Source: an uncultured Rhodospirillales bacterium (GTDB taxonomy: Bacteria > Pseudomonadota > Alphaproteobacteria > ATCC43930 > CGMCC-115725). Taken from it: a stretch of 64,000 nt of DNA. Shown in pieces: positions 1-9,712 of this stretch. The stretch is from NCBI GenBank assembly GCA_903828515.1, contig CAIKMD010000007.1, positions 1,272,706 through 1,336,705 of the forward strand, given 5' to 3'. Numbering within the stretch: the first letter of the stretch is position 1; each line of letters begins with the position of its first letter. A program made the position numbers and the translations under genes. The notes under the pieces were generated by a model. The model made no database searches, had not been told where the DNA came from, and worked only from the letters and a program-made list of their open reading frames with translations.

Positions 1-893
1 GGCCCTTCGCTTATCTTTCGGCGCGGGATTTGGCCGATGCGCCGGCCGACGCGGTCGTCACCGATAGCCTCAACCCAAAATCGACGATCTTTCGCCGTTT
101 GTGGCAGCCCTTGGCTGTCGCCGCGCTCAATACCGAGGTCGACACCGGATCGGCGCGTCTTTTCGGTACGATCGTGCGCGAGACATTGGGGGCGGGCGGC
201 GAGGCCTGTATTCCCCTGGTGCCGCGCGAGGGGTTGAGCGAAAGCCTGGTCGATCCGGCCTTGGCGCGGTTACGCGCGCAGGGCACGAATTTCCGCAATC
301 CCTCAAGGCTTCGGGACATCGGTTTCGAGGACGGTCGGGCGGTAACACTCGACTTCGAAGGCACGGCCGAGACGTTGAAGCAGGGCGAGGCGGTGGTGCT
401 GGCCGTGCCGGCACCGGTTGCGTCGCGCTTGGTTCCCGACCTCACGGTGCCTGATGAATTCCGTGCCATCGTCAACGCGCATTACCGGGTCAGCCTGCGC
501 GGTGACGCGCCATATTTCGTCGGCTTGGTCGGCGGTCTAGCGGAATGGGTGTTCCGCAAGACCGAAACCCTGTCCGTCACCATCAGCGCCGCTGATCGGC
601 TGATCGATCGGCCGGCCGAGGAACTGGCGCCGTTGCTCTGGGCCGATGTCGCTGCCGCCTATGACCTGCCGCCCGAACCGATGCCGCCATGGCAGATCGT
701 CAAGGAAAAGCGTGCGACGTTTGCGGCAACGCCGGCGCAACTCAAGCGTCGACCGCCGACGGCAACGCCGTGGAGCAATCTGGTGCTAGCCGGCGACTGG
801 ACCGATACCGGGCTGCCGGCGACTATCGAAGGCGCCATCCGATCCGGTTTTCGTGCGGCGGCGCATCTTCTGGGACGGGACCAAACCCGCTAG
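1..893 (+). CDS. hpnE: HpnE, hydroxysqualene dehydroxylase (3' part; start lies before the window)
   Basis: This is the C-terminal part of a FAD-dependent amine-oxidase-like protein of the squalene-associated desaturase family. The reading frame is open from base 3, so the gene continues to the left; a TTG at 30 is internal. Family knowledge: HpnE reduces hydroxysqualene to squalene after HpnC and HpnD, at the inner membrane. Visible family marks are the segment LWQPLAVAALNTE near the visible start and the C-terminal FAD-contact segment LAGDWTDTGLPATIEGA, after which the protein ends. The gene stops 10 bases before the squalene-hopene cyclase start, so the two are probably one operon. The N-terminal dinucleotide-binding fold is outside the window. 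Confidence 0.88.
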   Translation, partial: PFAYLSARDLADAPADAVVTDSLNPKSTIFRRLWQPLAVAALNTEVDTGSARLFGTIVRETLGAGGEACIPLVPREGLSESLVDPALARLRAQGTNFRNPSRLRDIGFEDGRAVTLDFEGTAETLKQGEAVVLAVPAPVASRLVPDLTVPDEFRAIVNAHYRVSLRGDAPYFVGLVGGLAEWVFRKTETLSVTISAADRLIDRPAEELAPLLWADVAAAYDLPPEPMPPWQIVKEKRATFAATPAQLKRRPPTATPWSNLVLAGDWTDTGLPATIEGAIRSGFRAAAHLLGRDQTR

Positions 894-903
894 GTTGTGC
901 CCC

Positions 904-2811
904 ATGCCCGATACGCAGAATCCCTCGCTGGAGCTTGCCGTCGACCGTGCCGCCGCGTCGCTCGTCGCGTTGCAGAAAGACGACGGCCATTTTCTCTTCG
1001 AACTCGAGGCGGATGCCACGATTCCGGCCGAATATATCCTGTTGCAGCATTATCTCGGCGAGATCGATGACGTGCTCAACGCTGAGATCGCCGCGTTCCT
1101 GCGCGCCCTCCAGGCCGACCACGGTGGCTGGCCGCTGTTCTTCGGCGGCGATCTGGATCTCTCATGCAGCATCAAGGCCTATTTCGCGCTGAAGGCGGCA
1201 GGCGATTTCGCCGATGCGCCGCATATGGTCCGGGCTCGCGAGGCGATCCTGGCGCGCGGCGGCGCCGCCCGGGCCAATGTCTTTACCCGCATCCAGTTGG
1301 CGCTATTCGGCGAAAATTCCTGGAAGACCGTGCCGGTGATGCCGGTCGAAATCATGGAATTGCCGCGCTGGTTTCCGTTTCACCTGACCAAGGTGTCGTA
1401 CTGGTCGCGCACGGTGATCGTGCCGCTGCTCGTGCTGATGGCGAAGAAGCCGCGCGCGCGGAACCCGCGCGGCATCACGATCCGCGAATTGTTCCTGCCC
1501 GGCACCGATATCAAGCCAGCTCATGTCGCCGGTTCGGCGTGGGCGACGATCTTCAACGCGATCGATGGCGTCTTGCGTGTCGCCGAGCCGTTCTTTCCGA
1601 AACGCTTTCGCCAACGCGCGATCGACGATGCGGTTGCTTTTGTGACTGAACGCCTTAACGGCGACGACGGGCTCGGTGCGATCTATCCCGCAATGGCCAA
1701 TACGGTGATGATGTTCGATTGTCTTGGCATACCGTCGAGCGATCCGCGTGTCGTCATCGCGCGCGCGGCACTTCAGAAACTTCTCGTGCGCAAGCCGGGC
1801 CGTACCTATTGCCAGCCCTGTCTCTCGCCGGTGTGGGATAGCGGTCTTGCGGCTTTCGCGCTGATGGAAGCCGGCAGCGTCGCGGCGAAAGATGCAGCCG
1901 AGCGCGCGCTCGATTGGCTGGTGACGAAACAGGAAACCAAAGTCGTCGGCGATTGGGCGGTATGGCGGCCGAATCTGAAGCCGGGTGGTTGGGCTTTCCA
2001 ATATGCGAACCCGCATTACCCGGACTTGGACGATGCGGCGATGGTAGCCTTGGCGCTCGACCGTTTCGATCGCGCCAAATATCGCGAGCCGGTGGCGCTG
2101 GCGGCGGCTTGGCTCGACGGAATGCAAAGCCGCAACGGCGGCTGGGCGGCATTCGATGCCGACAATACCTACTACTATCTCAATTACATTCCGTTTGCGG
2201 ATCACGGCGCATTGCTTGATCCTCCAACGGCCGACGTATCGGCGCGCTGTGTCGGGCTGTTCGGCCAGATCGGCGGTTATGCGTCCACGCTGGCGCGCGG
2301 CATCGACTATCTGCGCCGCGAACAGGAACCGGATGGGTCCTGGTTTGGACGCTGGGGCACCAACTACATTTACGGCACCTGGTCGGTGCTGTGCGCGCTC
2401 AATGGCGCGGGGGTCGACAAGGCCGATCCGATGATTCGCCGCGCCGTCGCGTGGCTGGTGTCCAAGCAGCGCGCCGATGGCGGCTGGGGCGAGGACGGGC
2501 GTTCCTATTGGCATGACCAGCCGCGTGGCGAAGGTCCGGTCAGCACCCCATCGCAAACCGCCTGGGCGCTGTTGGCGCTGATGGCAGCGGGCGAGGCACG
2601 CCACGAAGCGGTGACGCGCGGCATCGGCTATCTCCTTGCCACACAAAGCGCGCAGGGCCTGTGGGACGAAGAGGCTTTCACTGCGGTGGGTTTCCCGCGC
2701 GTGTTCTACCTGCGCTATCACGGCTACTGCGCGTTCTTTCCGCTCTGGGCGCTGGCGCGATATCGCAACCTCGCGAGCGGCAATCGGCCGGACTATCCGC
2801 ACGGTCTGTGA
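904..2811 (+). CDS. shc: Squalene-hopene cyclase
   Basis: Cyclises squalene to hopene and hopanol, the C30 hopanoid step, as a monotopic membrane enzyme. The product is 635 residues, normal for the family. The catalytic acid motif DLDD is at residues 374-377 (family pattern DxDD; usually DVDD followed by TA, here AA). QW-type repeats recur along the protein (GGWPLFFGG, GGWAFQYAN, NGGWAAFDAD, DGSWFGRWG, DGGWGEDG, QGLWDEEAF), and the C-terminal stretch RVFYLRYHGYCAFFPLWAL is typical. ATG 904 was chosen over an upstream GTG at 853 because it follows the hpnE stop and gives the expected N-terminus. The TGA overlaps the ATG of hpnG by one base, implying coupled translation. Confidence 0.97.
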   Translation: MPDTQNPSLELAVDRAAASLVALQKDDGHFLFELEADATIPAEYILLQHYLGEIDDVLNAEIAAFLRALQADHGGWPLFFGGDLDLSCSIKAYFALKAAGDFADAPHMVRAREAILARGGAARANVFTRIQLALFGENSWKTVPVMPVEIMELPRWFPFHLTKVSYWSRTVIVPLLVLMAKKPRARNPRGITIRELFLPGTDIKPAHVAGSAWATIFNAIDGVLRVAEPFFPKRFRQRAIDDAVAFVTERLNGDDGLGAIYPAMANTVMMFDCLGIPSSDPRVVIARAALQKLLVRKPGRTYCQPCLSPVWDSGLAAFALMEAGSVAAKDAAERALDWLVTKQETKVVGDWAVWRPNLKPGGWAFQYANPHYPDLDDAAMVALALDRFDRAKYREPVALAAAWLDGMQSRNGGWAAFDADNTYYYLNYIPFADHGALLDPPTADVSARCVGLFGQIGGYASTLARGIDYLRREQEPDGSWFGRWGTNYIYGTWSVLCALNGAGVDKADPMIRRAVAWLVSKQRADGGWGEDGRSYWHDQPRGEGPVSTPSQTAWALLALMAAGEARHEAVTRGIGYLLATQSAQGLWDEEAFTAVGFPRVFYLRYHGYCAFFPLWALARYRNLASGNRPDYPHGL

Positions 2812-3473
2812 TGCGCCTGCGCGCGATCACGGGGATGACGTCCGAAGCGCGCATTGCCGAACGCGCGGGTATCGAGGCGATGGCGTCGGGTGGCGTCGCC
2901 GCGACAACGGAAATGCTGATCCGCGATGCCGACCGGTTGATCAGCTTTGGCATCGCCGGTGCGTTGGCACCACGCCTGGTGCCCGGCACCTTGTTGCTGC
3001 CGCATGACGTGATCGACGAAAACGGTGCGCGCTATCCGATCGACGCAGCGTGGCGTTCGCGGGTGCTCGCGGCTCTCCGATCCGCCGGATTGGTGGCCGA
3101 GGAGGGAACGCTGATTGGTACGTCCGAAGCGGCGGCGAGCGTGACGCAAAAGGCGGGGCTCTTCGCGCGCACGGGCGCCATCGCGGTCGATCTGGAAAGC
3201 CATATCGTGGCGCGCGCGGCTAAGCCGTTTCTGGTTCTGCGCGCGGTCGCCGACCCGGCGAGCCGCGACCTGCCGCCCGCGGCCTTGGTCGGGTTGGCAC
3301 CCAGTGGTGCACCGGCCATCGGTGCGGTTCTCGTGTCATTGGCGTGGGATCCAACACAGTTGCCGGCGCTCTTGAGGCTTGCCGGTGATTCGCGCCGGGC
3401 GCTTTCCGCGCTAGGCTCGGCACTCGCACAGGGCGCGGTTCGCGACGCTTTGGCATCGGGAGGAGACGCGTGA
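2811..3473 (+). CDS. hpnG: HpnG, hopanoid-associated nucleoside phosphorylase
   Basis: Family knowledge: HpnG acts after HpnH, removing adenine from adenosylhopane to give a ribosyl-hopane intermediate for extended hopanoids. The 220-residue product has the nucleoside-phosphorylase fold signs: an early ITGMTSEARI segment, the glycine-rich FGIAGALAPRL core and AVDLESHIVA, matching the family's substrate-contact region with an acidic residue before the serine. The start ATG overlaps the shc stop (TGATG). Its stop overlaps the next gene's ATG in the same way, so hpnE-shc-hpnG-MDR reads as one transcript. The partner hpnH lies about 42 kb away in this window, not next to it. Confidence 0.9.
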   Translation: MRLRAITGMTSEARIAERAGIEAMASGGVAATTEMLIRDADRLISFGIAGALAPRLVPGTLLLPHDVIDENGARYPIDAAWRSRVLAALRSAGLVAEEGTLIGTSEAAASVTQKAGLFARTGAIAVDLESHIVARAAKPFLVLRAVADPASRDLPPAALVGLAPSGAPAIGAVLVSLAWDPTQLPALLRLAGDSRRALSALGSALAQGAVRDALASGGDA

Positions 3474-4462
3474 TGAAAATTGCCCAGTTCAAGACGCCCG
3501 GTGCGCCCTCGGTGCTCGAATATATGGAAGTGCCGATCCCGCCGCTGAAAGACGGCGAAGTCTTGGTGAAGGCACAGGCGATCGGCGTCGGCATGCCGGA
3601 TATCCTGATCCGGCAAGGCAAGTACAACTGGATGCCGCCGTTGCCGGCGGCGCCGGGTACCGAAATGAGCGGCACGATCGAACAGGTCGGGCCGGGCACG
3701 ACGCTCAAGGTGGGGCAGCGCGTCGTGGTTTCGGCGCGTGAGCGCGAGCATCGCGGCGGCTGCTATGCGGAATACAACGCGACGCCGGAATCATCGGTCT
3801 ATGCATTGCCGGACGGTGCCGATATGGACGAGGCCGCCGCGCTTGCCAATTACCAGGTCGCGTTTCACCTGCTTTACGACTGCGTCCATGTCAAAAAAGG
3901 CCAGAGCGTTTTGGTCTATGGCGCGGCGGGGGGATGCGGGAGCGCGCTCGTCGATCTGGCGCGCGGCGCCGGGCTCGAGGTCATCGGCATTTGCAGCGGT
4001 GCGGAGAAGGCGGCGTTCGTCAAAAGCCTCGGCGCGGCGCATGTCATCGACCGCGGTGCCGGCAATCTGTTCGACGCGATTAATATGACATTGGGCCGCA
4101 AGGGGGTCGATATCGTGTTCGATATCGTCGGCGGTAAGGATTTTACCCGCAATTTCGAGTTGCTCGGCCGCTACGGAACATTAGTTAGCTATGGTCAACT
4201 AGGTGGACCGGTCCAGGGCGACGTCTTCGCCGCGATGCGCAAGCAGACCGCGAGGAATCTCGCCCTGCGGACCTTCACGATGCATATCTTCGATCACTGG
4301 CCGGAGCGCCGCAAAGAGGGCATGCGGTGGCTGATCGAGCGCCTCGGCACGCATGAAATCAAGCCGCGCATCCACGGGCATCTGCCGTTGGCCCAGGCAC
4401 GCCAGGCACACGAACTGTTCGAGAGCGGCGCGGTCATGGGCAAGCTGCTGCTGAAGCCCTGA
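3473..4462 (+). CDS. Zinc-type MDR alcohol dehydrogenase / quinone oxidoreductase
   Basis: A 329-residue medium-chain dehydrogenase/reductase. It has an N-terminal GroES-like domain (GTEMSGTIEQVGPG near residue 62), a Rossmann domain with the NAD(P)-binding segment VYGAAGGCGSALV near residues 148-160, and the family C-terminus GAVMGKLLLKP. It lacks the structural-zinc cysteine cluster, so it looks like the quinone-oxidoreductase (zeta-crystallin) branch. A GTG at 3470 and the ATG at 3473 are both possible; ATG is preferred, with GGAGGAG about eight bases upstream. It overlaps the hpnG stop and may be co-transcribed with the hopanoid genes, but no hopanoid role is known for this family. The substrate is unknown. 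Confidence 0.85.
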   Translation: MKIAQFKTPGAPSVLEYMEVPIPPLKDGEVLVKAQAIGVGMPDILIRQGKYNWMPPLPAAPGTEMSGTIEQVGPGTTLKVGQRVVVSAREREHRGGCYAEYNATPESSVYALPDGADMDEAAALANYQVAFHLLYDCVHVKKGQSVLVYGAAGGCGSALVDLARGAGLEVIGICSGAEKAAFVKSLGAAHVIDRGAGNLFDAINMTLGRKGVDIVFDIVGGKDFTRNFELLGRYGTLVSYGQLGGPVQGDVFAAMRKQTARNLALRTFTMHIFDHWPERRKEGMRWLIERLGTHEIKPRIHGHLPLAQARQAHELFESGAVMGKLLLKP

Positions 4463-4478
4463 AGCGCGATTACTTGCT

Positions 4479-4495
4479 CCCCGGTTTGGCCGGGG
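4479..4495 (+). terminator. GC-rich hairpin after the hopanoid operon (weak terminator candidate)
   Basis: Six-base arms CCCCGG and CCGGGG enclose the loop TTTGG, 17 bases after the MDR stop. There is no clear T-run after it, so termination would be inefficient, or the hairpin may only mark the boundary with the CHAT gene. Confidence 0.3.
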
Positions 4496-4539
4496 CTATT
4501 CTTCGCCCAAGAGACGCGATCGACTGGGAGGATCCGCCC

Positions 4540-7500
4540 GTGAGTTCGCATAGTCGCTGGTTCGGCATCGTCGCGTTGATGGCGGTCTGGCTGCCGCGTA
4601 TCGCCATCGCCGAGACGGCGCCGACCGCCGCGACCTTCGTTCCGCCGCCGCGGACGATCGACGACATCACCGCGATTCTCGATCAGGAAAAACCCGACAA
4701 GACGAAGATCGCGCAGCTGACGGCGACCGCCGACGCGCAACCGCGGGCCGGTATCGACGATGCGGCGCGCGTGGCCTTCCTGACCGATCGGTGCGAGGCC
4801 GCGCTGACGCTGGGGCGGGTTACCCAGGCGCTGGCCGATTGCCATCAGGCCGTCGACCTTGCCCAGAGCCGCAACAAAAGCATGCCGGAGATCATTTCAG
4901 CGTTGATCGATCTGTCGCGGGTGCAGCGACGTGCCGGCGATCTCGTCGAGATGAACAAAACCGTGCAGGCGGCCTTGAGCGCCGTTTCGGGCAGCCGGAT
5001 TCGACAGGGCTTTATGTTCACGGCCTATCGCGACTTCACCTTCGACGCGGTACGTGCGGGAAATTTCGATCAGGCCAATCAGTGGCTCGCCAAGCTCGAC
5101 GACACATTGCGCGACTCGTACAATTGGAAAGGGGCGAACGGCTATCAAAACTGGTTTCGCTATTTCGTCGATTACGCCCATGCCGTGGTGCTCGACAATC
5201 GCGGAAATTTCGCGCAGGCCGAGCCGCTTTATCGCCGATCCATCGCCGAGGTGCGCCAGGCCGAAGTGGATACGGTCGGCTTGGTGAATACGGTGGGCGC
5301 GGGCACGCCGCCGCGTGGAAGCTACACCACTGCGGCCGATCTGGAGCAGGGTCAACTTGCGTTTGCCATCGCGCGGCGAGGGCGTGTGATCGAGGGCGAA
5401 GTCGAGGCGCGGCAGGCGCTGCTCAGTCAGTTGAAGCTGCACGGACGCTATACGTCCGAGACGATGTCGGCGGTGACGACACTCGACCAGATCATCGGCA
5501 TGCAAGGCCGCTTCGCCGAAGCGGAAAAACTCGCCCATACCGCCGTCGATACCTATCAGACGCTGGGCACGGCGCCGAATTCGTCGGTTTTGCTGCTGGC
5601 GCGTGAAACGCTGGCTGCGAATCTCGTCGCGCAAAACAAGATCAAGGAGGCACTTGCCGAGTACGACCTGATCAAACAAGGGGTCGGCGACAACGCCAAA
5701 TTGACCGCCCTCTTTCTCCATGGCAGTCCCGATTATACCATCGCCATGCTGTCCGGGGGACAGGCGCAACTCGGGCTGACCGCCGCCGAGGCGATTTTCG
5801 CGGCGCGCTCGAAGGTGTCCGGCGAGGGAAGCTATCAGACCGCCGAGGCGCAGGGGTTGCGTGGGGCGGCGCTCGCGGCGACCGGAAATCTGGCCGCGGC
5901 GCAGGATGCCTATGCGAAATCGGTGCCGATCCTGTTGGCGGCGTCGCGTCATAACGACGACGAGGAAGACGATTCGTCGCAAGGCTTCCAGGCGGGACGG
6001 CTGAAATTCATTCTCGAATCCTATCTGGGCGTGTTGGCCAATTCGAAGACCGCCGAGGCGGGCGCCGAGGCGTTCCGTATTGCCGACGCGGTGCGCGGAC
6101 AGAAAGTCCAGCGCGCGGTGGCGGCGGCGGCGGCGCGGACCAATGTGAAAGACCCGGCGCTGGCCGACGTCATCCGTCAGGATCAGGACGCGCAGCGTCA
6201 GGTCACGGCGCTCGATGCGCTGGTGGCGGGCAATCTCGCGATCTCGTCCGATCAGCGCGACGAAGCCGCGATGAAGAAAATGCGCGACGACATCGACAAG
6301 CTGAAGGCGACGCGCGCCACATTGCGCGATCAGATCCGGAAAAAATTTCCCGAATACGCCGAGCTGATCGATCCGCGTCCGGCGACGGTCGAGCAGACGC
6401 AAAAGGCGCTCGGTCCGGACGAGGCGTTGTTCTCGGTCTATGTCGGTAACGGCAAGACCTATGTCTGGGCGGTGCCGAAATCGGGTCCGGTCTCGTTCGC
6501 GATTTCGCCGTTGTCGCCCGCCGATGTCGACAAGGCGGTGAAGGATCTGCGCAAGACGCTCGATCCCGATGCCTCGACCGCCGGCGACATCCCGGCCTTC
6601 GACGTGGCCACGTCCTACAAGCTCTATGCCGGTCTCCTCGAACCGGTGAAGGCCGGCTGGCAGAACGCCAAGAGCCTGCTGATTGTCCCGCACGGCTCGT
6701 TGGGTCAGTTGCCGTTCGGCCTGCTGGCGACGCAAAACGTCAAACCCGCCGCCGATCAGGCCGGGCAGCCCTTGTTCACGGGTTATCGCGCGGTGCCGTG
6801 GCTGATCCGTCAGGTCGCGGTGACGCAACTGCCATCGGTCACGTCGCTGACGACACTGCGCGCGACGCCGGCCACGACCGCACAGCGCAAGCCCTTCATC
6901 GGTTTCGGCGATCCGTGGTTCAGCAAGAAGGAAGAAGCACAGGCGATCCGCGAGCAGGGTCAGATGCTCGCGTTGCAGATTGCCGGCGGCGGCCTCGTCG
7001 CGATGCGCAAGGCGCCGGTCAAGCTGCGCAGTGCCCCGAAGACCGAGGGCGTCAACAGCGCCGATCTGGCGGAATTGCCGCGCCTGCCGGATACCGCCGA
7101 AGAGGTAAGGCTGGTTGCCGAAGCGCTGAAGGCCGATTCCGCCAAGGACGTTTATCTGGGTGCGCAGGCCAACGAGCAGATCGTGCGCACGATGAAACTC
7201 GACGATCGCCGCGTCATCATGTTCGCGACGCACGGCCTGATCCCCGGCGATCTCGATGGGCTGACCGAGCCGGCGCTTGCCTTGTCGGCGCCTGACGTGG
7301 CGAAGGTGCCCGGCGACGGGCTGTTGACCGTGAGCGAGATATTGGGGCTTCGCCTCAACGCCGATTGGGTGGTGCTGTCGGCCTGCAATACGGCGTCGGG
7401 CAACGGCGCCGGCGCCGAAGCGGTGTCGGGCCTCGGCCTCGCGTTCTTCTATGCCGGGTCGCGCGCGCTGCTGGTCTCGAACTGGCCGGTCGAGACGACA

Positions 7501-7707
7501 TCGGCCCGCATGATCACGACCGAGTTGTTCAAGCGCGAAGCAGCGACACCGGGGCTGACCCGTGCCGAATCCCTGCGTCAGGCGATGCTCGCGCTGATGG
7601 ATGGACCGGGCCTCCTCGATCCGGCGACCCAGAAGCCGGTCTATTCCTATGCGCACCCGATTTTCTGGGCGCCGTTCTCGCTGGTCGGCGACGGCGGCGC
7701 GGGGTAA
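4540..7707 (+). CDS. Secreted TPR-CHAT protein (putative caspase-like peptidase)
   Basis: A 1055-residue protein with an N-terminal signal peptide (hydrophobic GIVALMAVWL, cleavage near AIAETA), a long alpha-helical TPR-like region (about residues 50-480), a charged helical linker and a C-terminal CHAT domain (about 620-1050). The putative catalytic dyad is visible: His898 in FATHGLI and Cys949 in VLSACNTAS, followed by GLGLAFFYAGSRALLVSNWP, the CHAT signature. CHAT proteins are caspase/separase-related proteases. Those with TPRs and signal peptides are common in proteobacteria but mostly uncharacterised. GTG 4540 was chosen because GGGAGGA lies 7-13 bases upstream and the signal peptide then starts at residue 1. 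It precedes the AT-rich envelope cassette, and a decayed copy of its tail lies at about 14.2 kb. Confidence 0.9.
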   Translation: MSSHSRWFGIVALMAVWLPRIAIAETAPTAATFVPPPRTIDDITAILDQEKPDKTKIAQLTATADAQPRAGIDDAARVAFLTDRCEAALTLGRVTQALADCHQAVDLAQSRNKSMPEIISALIDLSRVQRRAGDLVEMNKTVQAALSAVSGSRIRQGFMFTAYRDFTFDAVRAGNFDQANQWLAKLDDTLRDSYNWKGANGYQNWFRYFVDYAHAVVLDNRGNFAQAEPLYRRSIAEVRQAEVDTVGLVNTVGAGTPPRGSYTTAADLEQGQLAFAIARRGRVIEGEVEARQALLSQLKLHGRYTSETMSAVTTLDQIIGMQGRFAEAEKLAHTAVDTYQTLGTAPNSSVLLLARETLAANLVAQNKIKEALAEYDLIKQGVGDNAKLTALFLHGSPDYTIAMLSGGQAQLGLTAAEAIFAARSKVSGEGSYQTAEAQGLRGAALAATGNLAAAQDAYAKSVPILLAASRHNDDEEDDSSQGFQAGRLKFILESYLGVLANSKTAEAGAEAFRIADAVRGQKVQRAVAAAAARTNVKDPALADVIRQDQDAQRQVTALDALVAGNLAISSDQRDEAAMKKMRDDIDKLKATRATLRDQIRKKFPEYAELIDPRPATVEQTQKALGPDEALFSVYVGNGKTYVWAVPKSGPVSFAISPLSPADVDKAVKDLRKTLDPDASTAGDIPAFDVATSYKLYAGLLEPVKAGWQNAKSLLIVPHGSLGQLPFGLLATQNVKPAADQAGQPLFTGYRAVPWLIRQVAVTQLPSVTSLTTLRATPATTAQRKPFIGFGDPWFSKKEEAQAIREQGQMLALQIAGGGLVAMRKAPVKLRSAPKTEGVNSADLAELPRLPDTAEEVRLVAEALKADSAKDVYLGAQANEQIVRTMKLDDRRVIMFATHGLIPGDLDGLTEPALALSAPDVAKVPGDGLLTVSEILGLRLNADWVVLSACNTASGNGAGAEAVSGLGLAFFYAGSRALLVSNWPVETTSARMITTELFKREAATPGLTRAESLRQAMLALMDGPGLLDPATQKPVYSYAHPIFWAPFSLVGDGGAG

Positions 7708-8160
7708 AGAGCAATTTTGATCTGCCGTCCCAGAGACCGACTTATCGTCGTTGGCCCCCACTAGAACTATTTTCCCCGAATCCCTCTCGTGCGACCGCTG
7801 ATAAGTAGCCGCCTGCACCATCTTTAGTTGCAAGTTTTTGTGCGGCATGTTTCAGTTACTGCGCTGAAGAAGCGACCGGGGGAAATGAAATGTATCGGCT
7901 GAGTGCTTGGGGAACGCGATTGGCGATCCGCCATAAGCATACTTATCGGTTGTACATCTCAGCAAGATTCTCAAACCGTCCCCAATCAACAGCGTCGCAG
8001 CAGAGCTAAATGGCCGACCGTTTCTGTTGCTCGAAAATATCGACGTAAAATCAGTTTCAGAATGTGACACCGATATCACGTTGATCTGAGACGTGATGGT
8101 GTACGGCAAAGTGAATCCGGCATTCACGCCGACGACTAAATACAGAACCTTGGGGAAAGC
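7708..8160. other. 453-base gap with no supported gene; probable leader/promoter region of the envelope cassette
   Basis: The base composition changes here from GC-rich to clearly AT-richer. No convincing gene was found. A 91-codon open frame on the minus strand (7852-8127) has no recognisable domain and no good ribosome site. A plus-strand open stretch of about 50 codons (about 7940-8090) lacks a start and may be decayed coding DNA. The sequence TTGGGGAAAGC just before 8161 is the only plausible ribosome site for the next gene. Confidence 0.5.
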
Positions 8161-9690
8161 ATGGCCAATTTAGCGAGAGCAACTCTTCTGATCGGCCTAG
8201 CACTTTTCTCGCAACGCCTAATACTCGCTGATGCTGTAGCCCAGAACGCGGTTTCCAATCCTTTCGGCAATGTACTCAATAGTCTTGGTGCGCTTGGTAA
8301 CACCCTTACCTCGCCTAAGGCGACCGTACCCGCGTCGCCGCCACCGCCCGCCAATTCGATGGGTACGGCATCAACGAACCAACCCCCGATCGTTCGCAAA
8401 GCAGATGGGTATAGCAAGTTCGACGACTACCTGAAGGTTGGCGACTATTCCAACGCGAAGCAGTTCGCCATGACCTCGGGTGGCGTCAACGCCGACGGCA
8501 GCGCGCGCGACTTGTTATGGGCTTTGGAGGCTGGCGCGGTGCTGCTTTACGCAGGTGATGCGAATACCGCGGTTCACGTTTTAGATAACGCAGAAAAGTT
8601 GATGGGAGATCGCGACAATTCGACCTTATCTGGTCAATACAATTATACGACTTACGATGCCATCATGGACAATTCGTACACGGCGTTGGCGTTCTTTCTT
8701 GTCGGAAATTTTAGCGACGCGCGCGTGGAATTTAATCGAGTGCGCGATCGCCAGGCGCGCGCCGAAGAGCAGTTTCGAAAGGAAAAGGAAAAGCTCGACC
8801 AAAGTACTCAAGCAGCAGAAAAGCAGCCCACTAACGTGAATCTTGCAGGCACATTGCAGGAGGCGTTGAATAGCCCTCAATACAAAGACGAACAGGCCGA
8901 GTTGCAGAAATATGCAAACTACAAGCCGTTCATCAATCCATTTGCTGGATATTTAACAGGAATTTTTCTGGTCAACTCCGCAGAAAGTGGTGATGCTGAG
9001 AAAGCTCGCACAGAGTTTGTTCGCGTACGCGACATGGTTGGTAAGAACCCGACGATCCAAGCGGATCTTGCGCTTTCCGAGACCTTCAAAGGCGACCACA
9101 AACCTAGAACCTGGGTGATATTCGAAGATGGACAGGCGCCGATTTTAACGGAAAATCGGATCACCATTCCTGTTCCCATCATTGGAACGACGAACTACGC
9201 AAGTACCATTACGATCGCATTCCCGCGAATGGTTTTTAATCCATCGGCATATCAAACATTGATCGTGACGGCGGGCTCACAGCGGGCGCAGACCTATTCT
9301 GTCGGCAGCTTCGAAAGCGTGGCGGCAACCGAATTTCAAGCGCGGTTGCAAGGCATCGTTCAACGCAGCGTCGTTGAAGCTGCGGTCAAAATTGGAATTC
9401 AATACGGAGCCGATCAGGTTAAGGGCATTGCCGGCACCCTGCTGAAACTCGGTACTGCCGTGGTTGCCAATGTGTCGTCGGCCGACACGCGCTCGTGGAC
9501 GGCCTTGCCAAAAGATTTTCAAGCAGCGCGTATCGATACACCCGCGGATGGCGTCATTCATGTGAGTGCACCAAATGGCCAAGAGCTTGGTTCGGTAAAA
9601 GTGGGGGCCGACCATTCTAGTATCGTCTACGTCAAGGCAGTGAGTCCGGGCGGCAAAATCTCGACGCAAGTCTTTTCTTTAATGCACTGA
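8161..9690 (+). CDS. COG3014-like exported TPR-type protein, first gene of the envelope cassette
   Basis: A 509-residue exported protein: signal peptide with core TLLIGLALFS and cleavage near ADAVA, then a Pro/Ala-rich linker (residues about 55-75) and helical repeats. The segments NSYTALAFFLVGNFSDARVE and AGYLTGIFLVNSAESGDAEK resemble the paired TPR-like units of COG3014 proteins. In gammaproteobacteria that family sits beside LpoB, and an LpoB-like gene follows here 22 bases later. A charged coiled stretch (about residues 195-225, rich in K/E/Q) separates the two helical units. The C-terminal half is beta-rich and unrecognised. No lipobox cysteine is present. Codon use is AT-richer than in flanking genes, suggesting separate ancestry. 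Function is unknown; a periplasmic scaffold is a reasonable inference. Confidence 0.75.
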   Translation: MANLARATLLIGLALFSQRLILADAVAQNAVSNPFGNVLNSLGALGNTLTSPKATVPASPPPPANSMGTASTNQPPIVRKADGYSKFDDYLKVGDYSNAKQFAMTSGGVNADGSARDLLWALEAGAVLLYAGDANTAVHVLDNAEKLMGDRDNSTLSGQYNYTTYDAIMDNSYTALAFFLVGNFSDARVEFNRVRDRQARAEEQFRKEKEKLDQSTQAAEKQPTNVNLAGTLQEALNSPQYKDEQAELQKYANYKPFINPFAGYLTGIFLVNSAESGDAEKARTEFVRVRDMVGKNPTIQADLALSETFKGDHKPRTWVIFEDGQAPILTENRITIPVPIIGTTNYASTITIAFPRMVFNPSAYQTLIVTAGSQRAQTYSVGSFESVAATEFQARLQGIVQRSVVEAAVKIGIQYGADQVKGIAGTLLKLGTAVVANVSSADTRSWTALPKDFQAARIDTPADGVIHVSAPNGQELGSVKVGADHSSIVYVKAVSPGGKISTQVFSLMH

Positions 9691-9712
9691 ATATTTTAGT
9701 GGAGGTTCGGCA

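Noticed and set aside
4897-7848. A 983-codon open frame on the minus strand opposite the CHAT gene
   Set aside because: Mirror of a long GC-rich gene; no domain, arginine-rich composition, and no ribosome site.
7852-8127. A 91-codon minus-strand frame in the gap before the envelope cassette
   Set aside because: No domain, no ribosome site, and it lies over a likely leader region.
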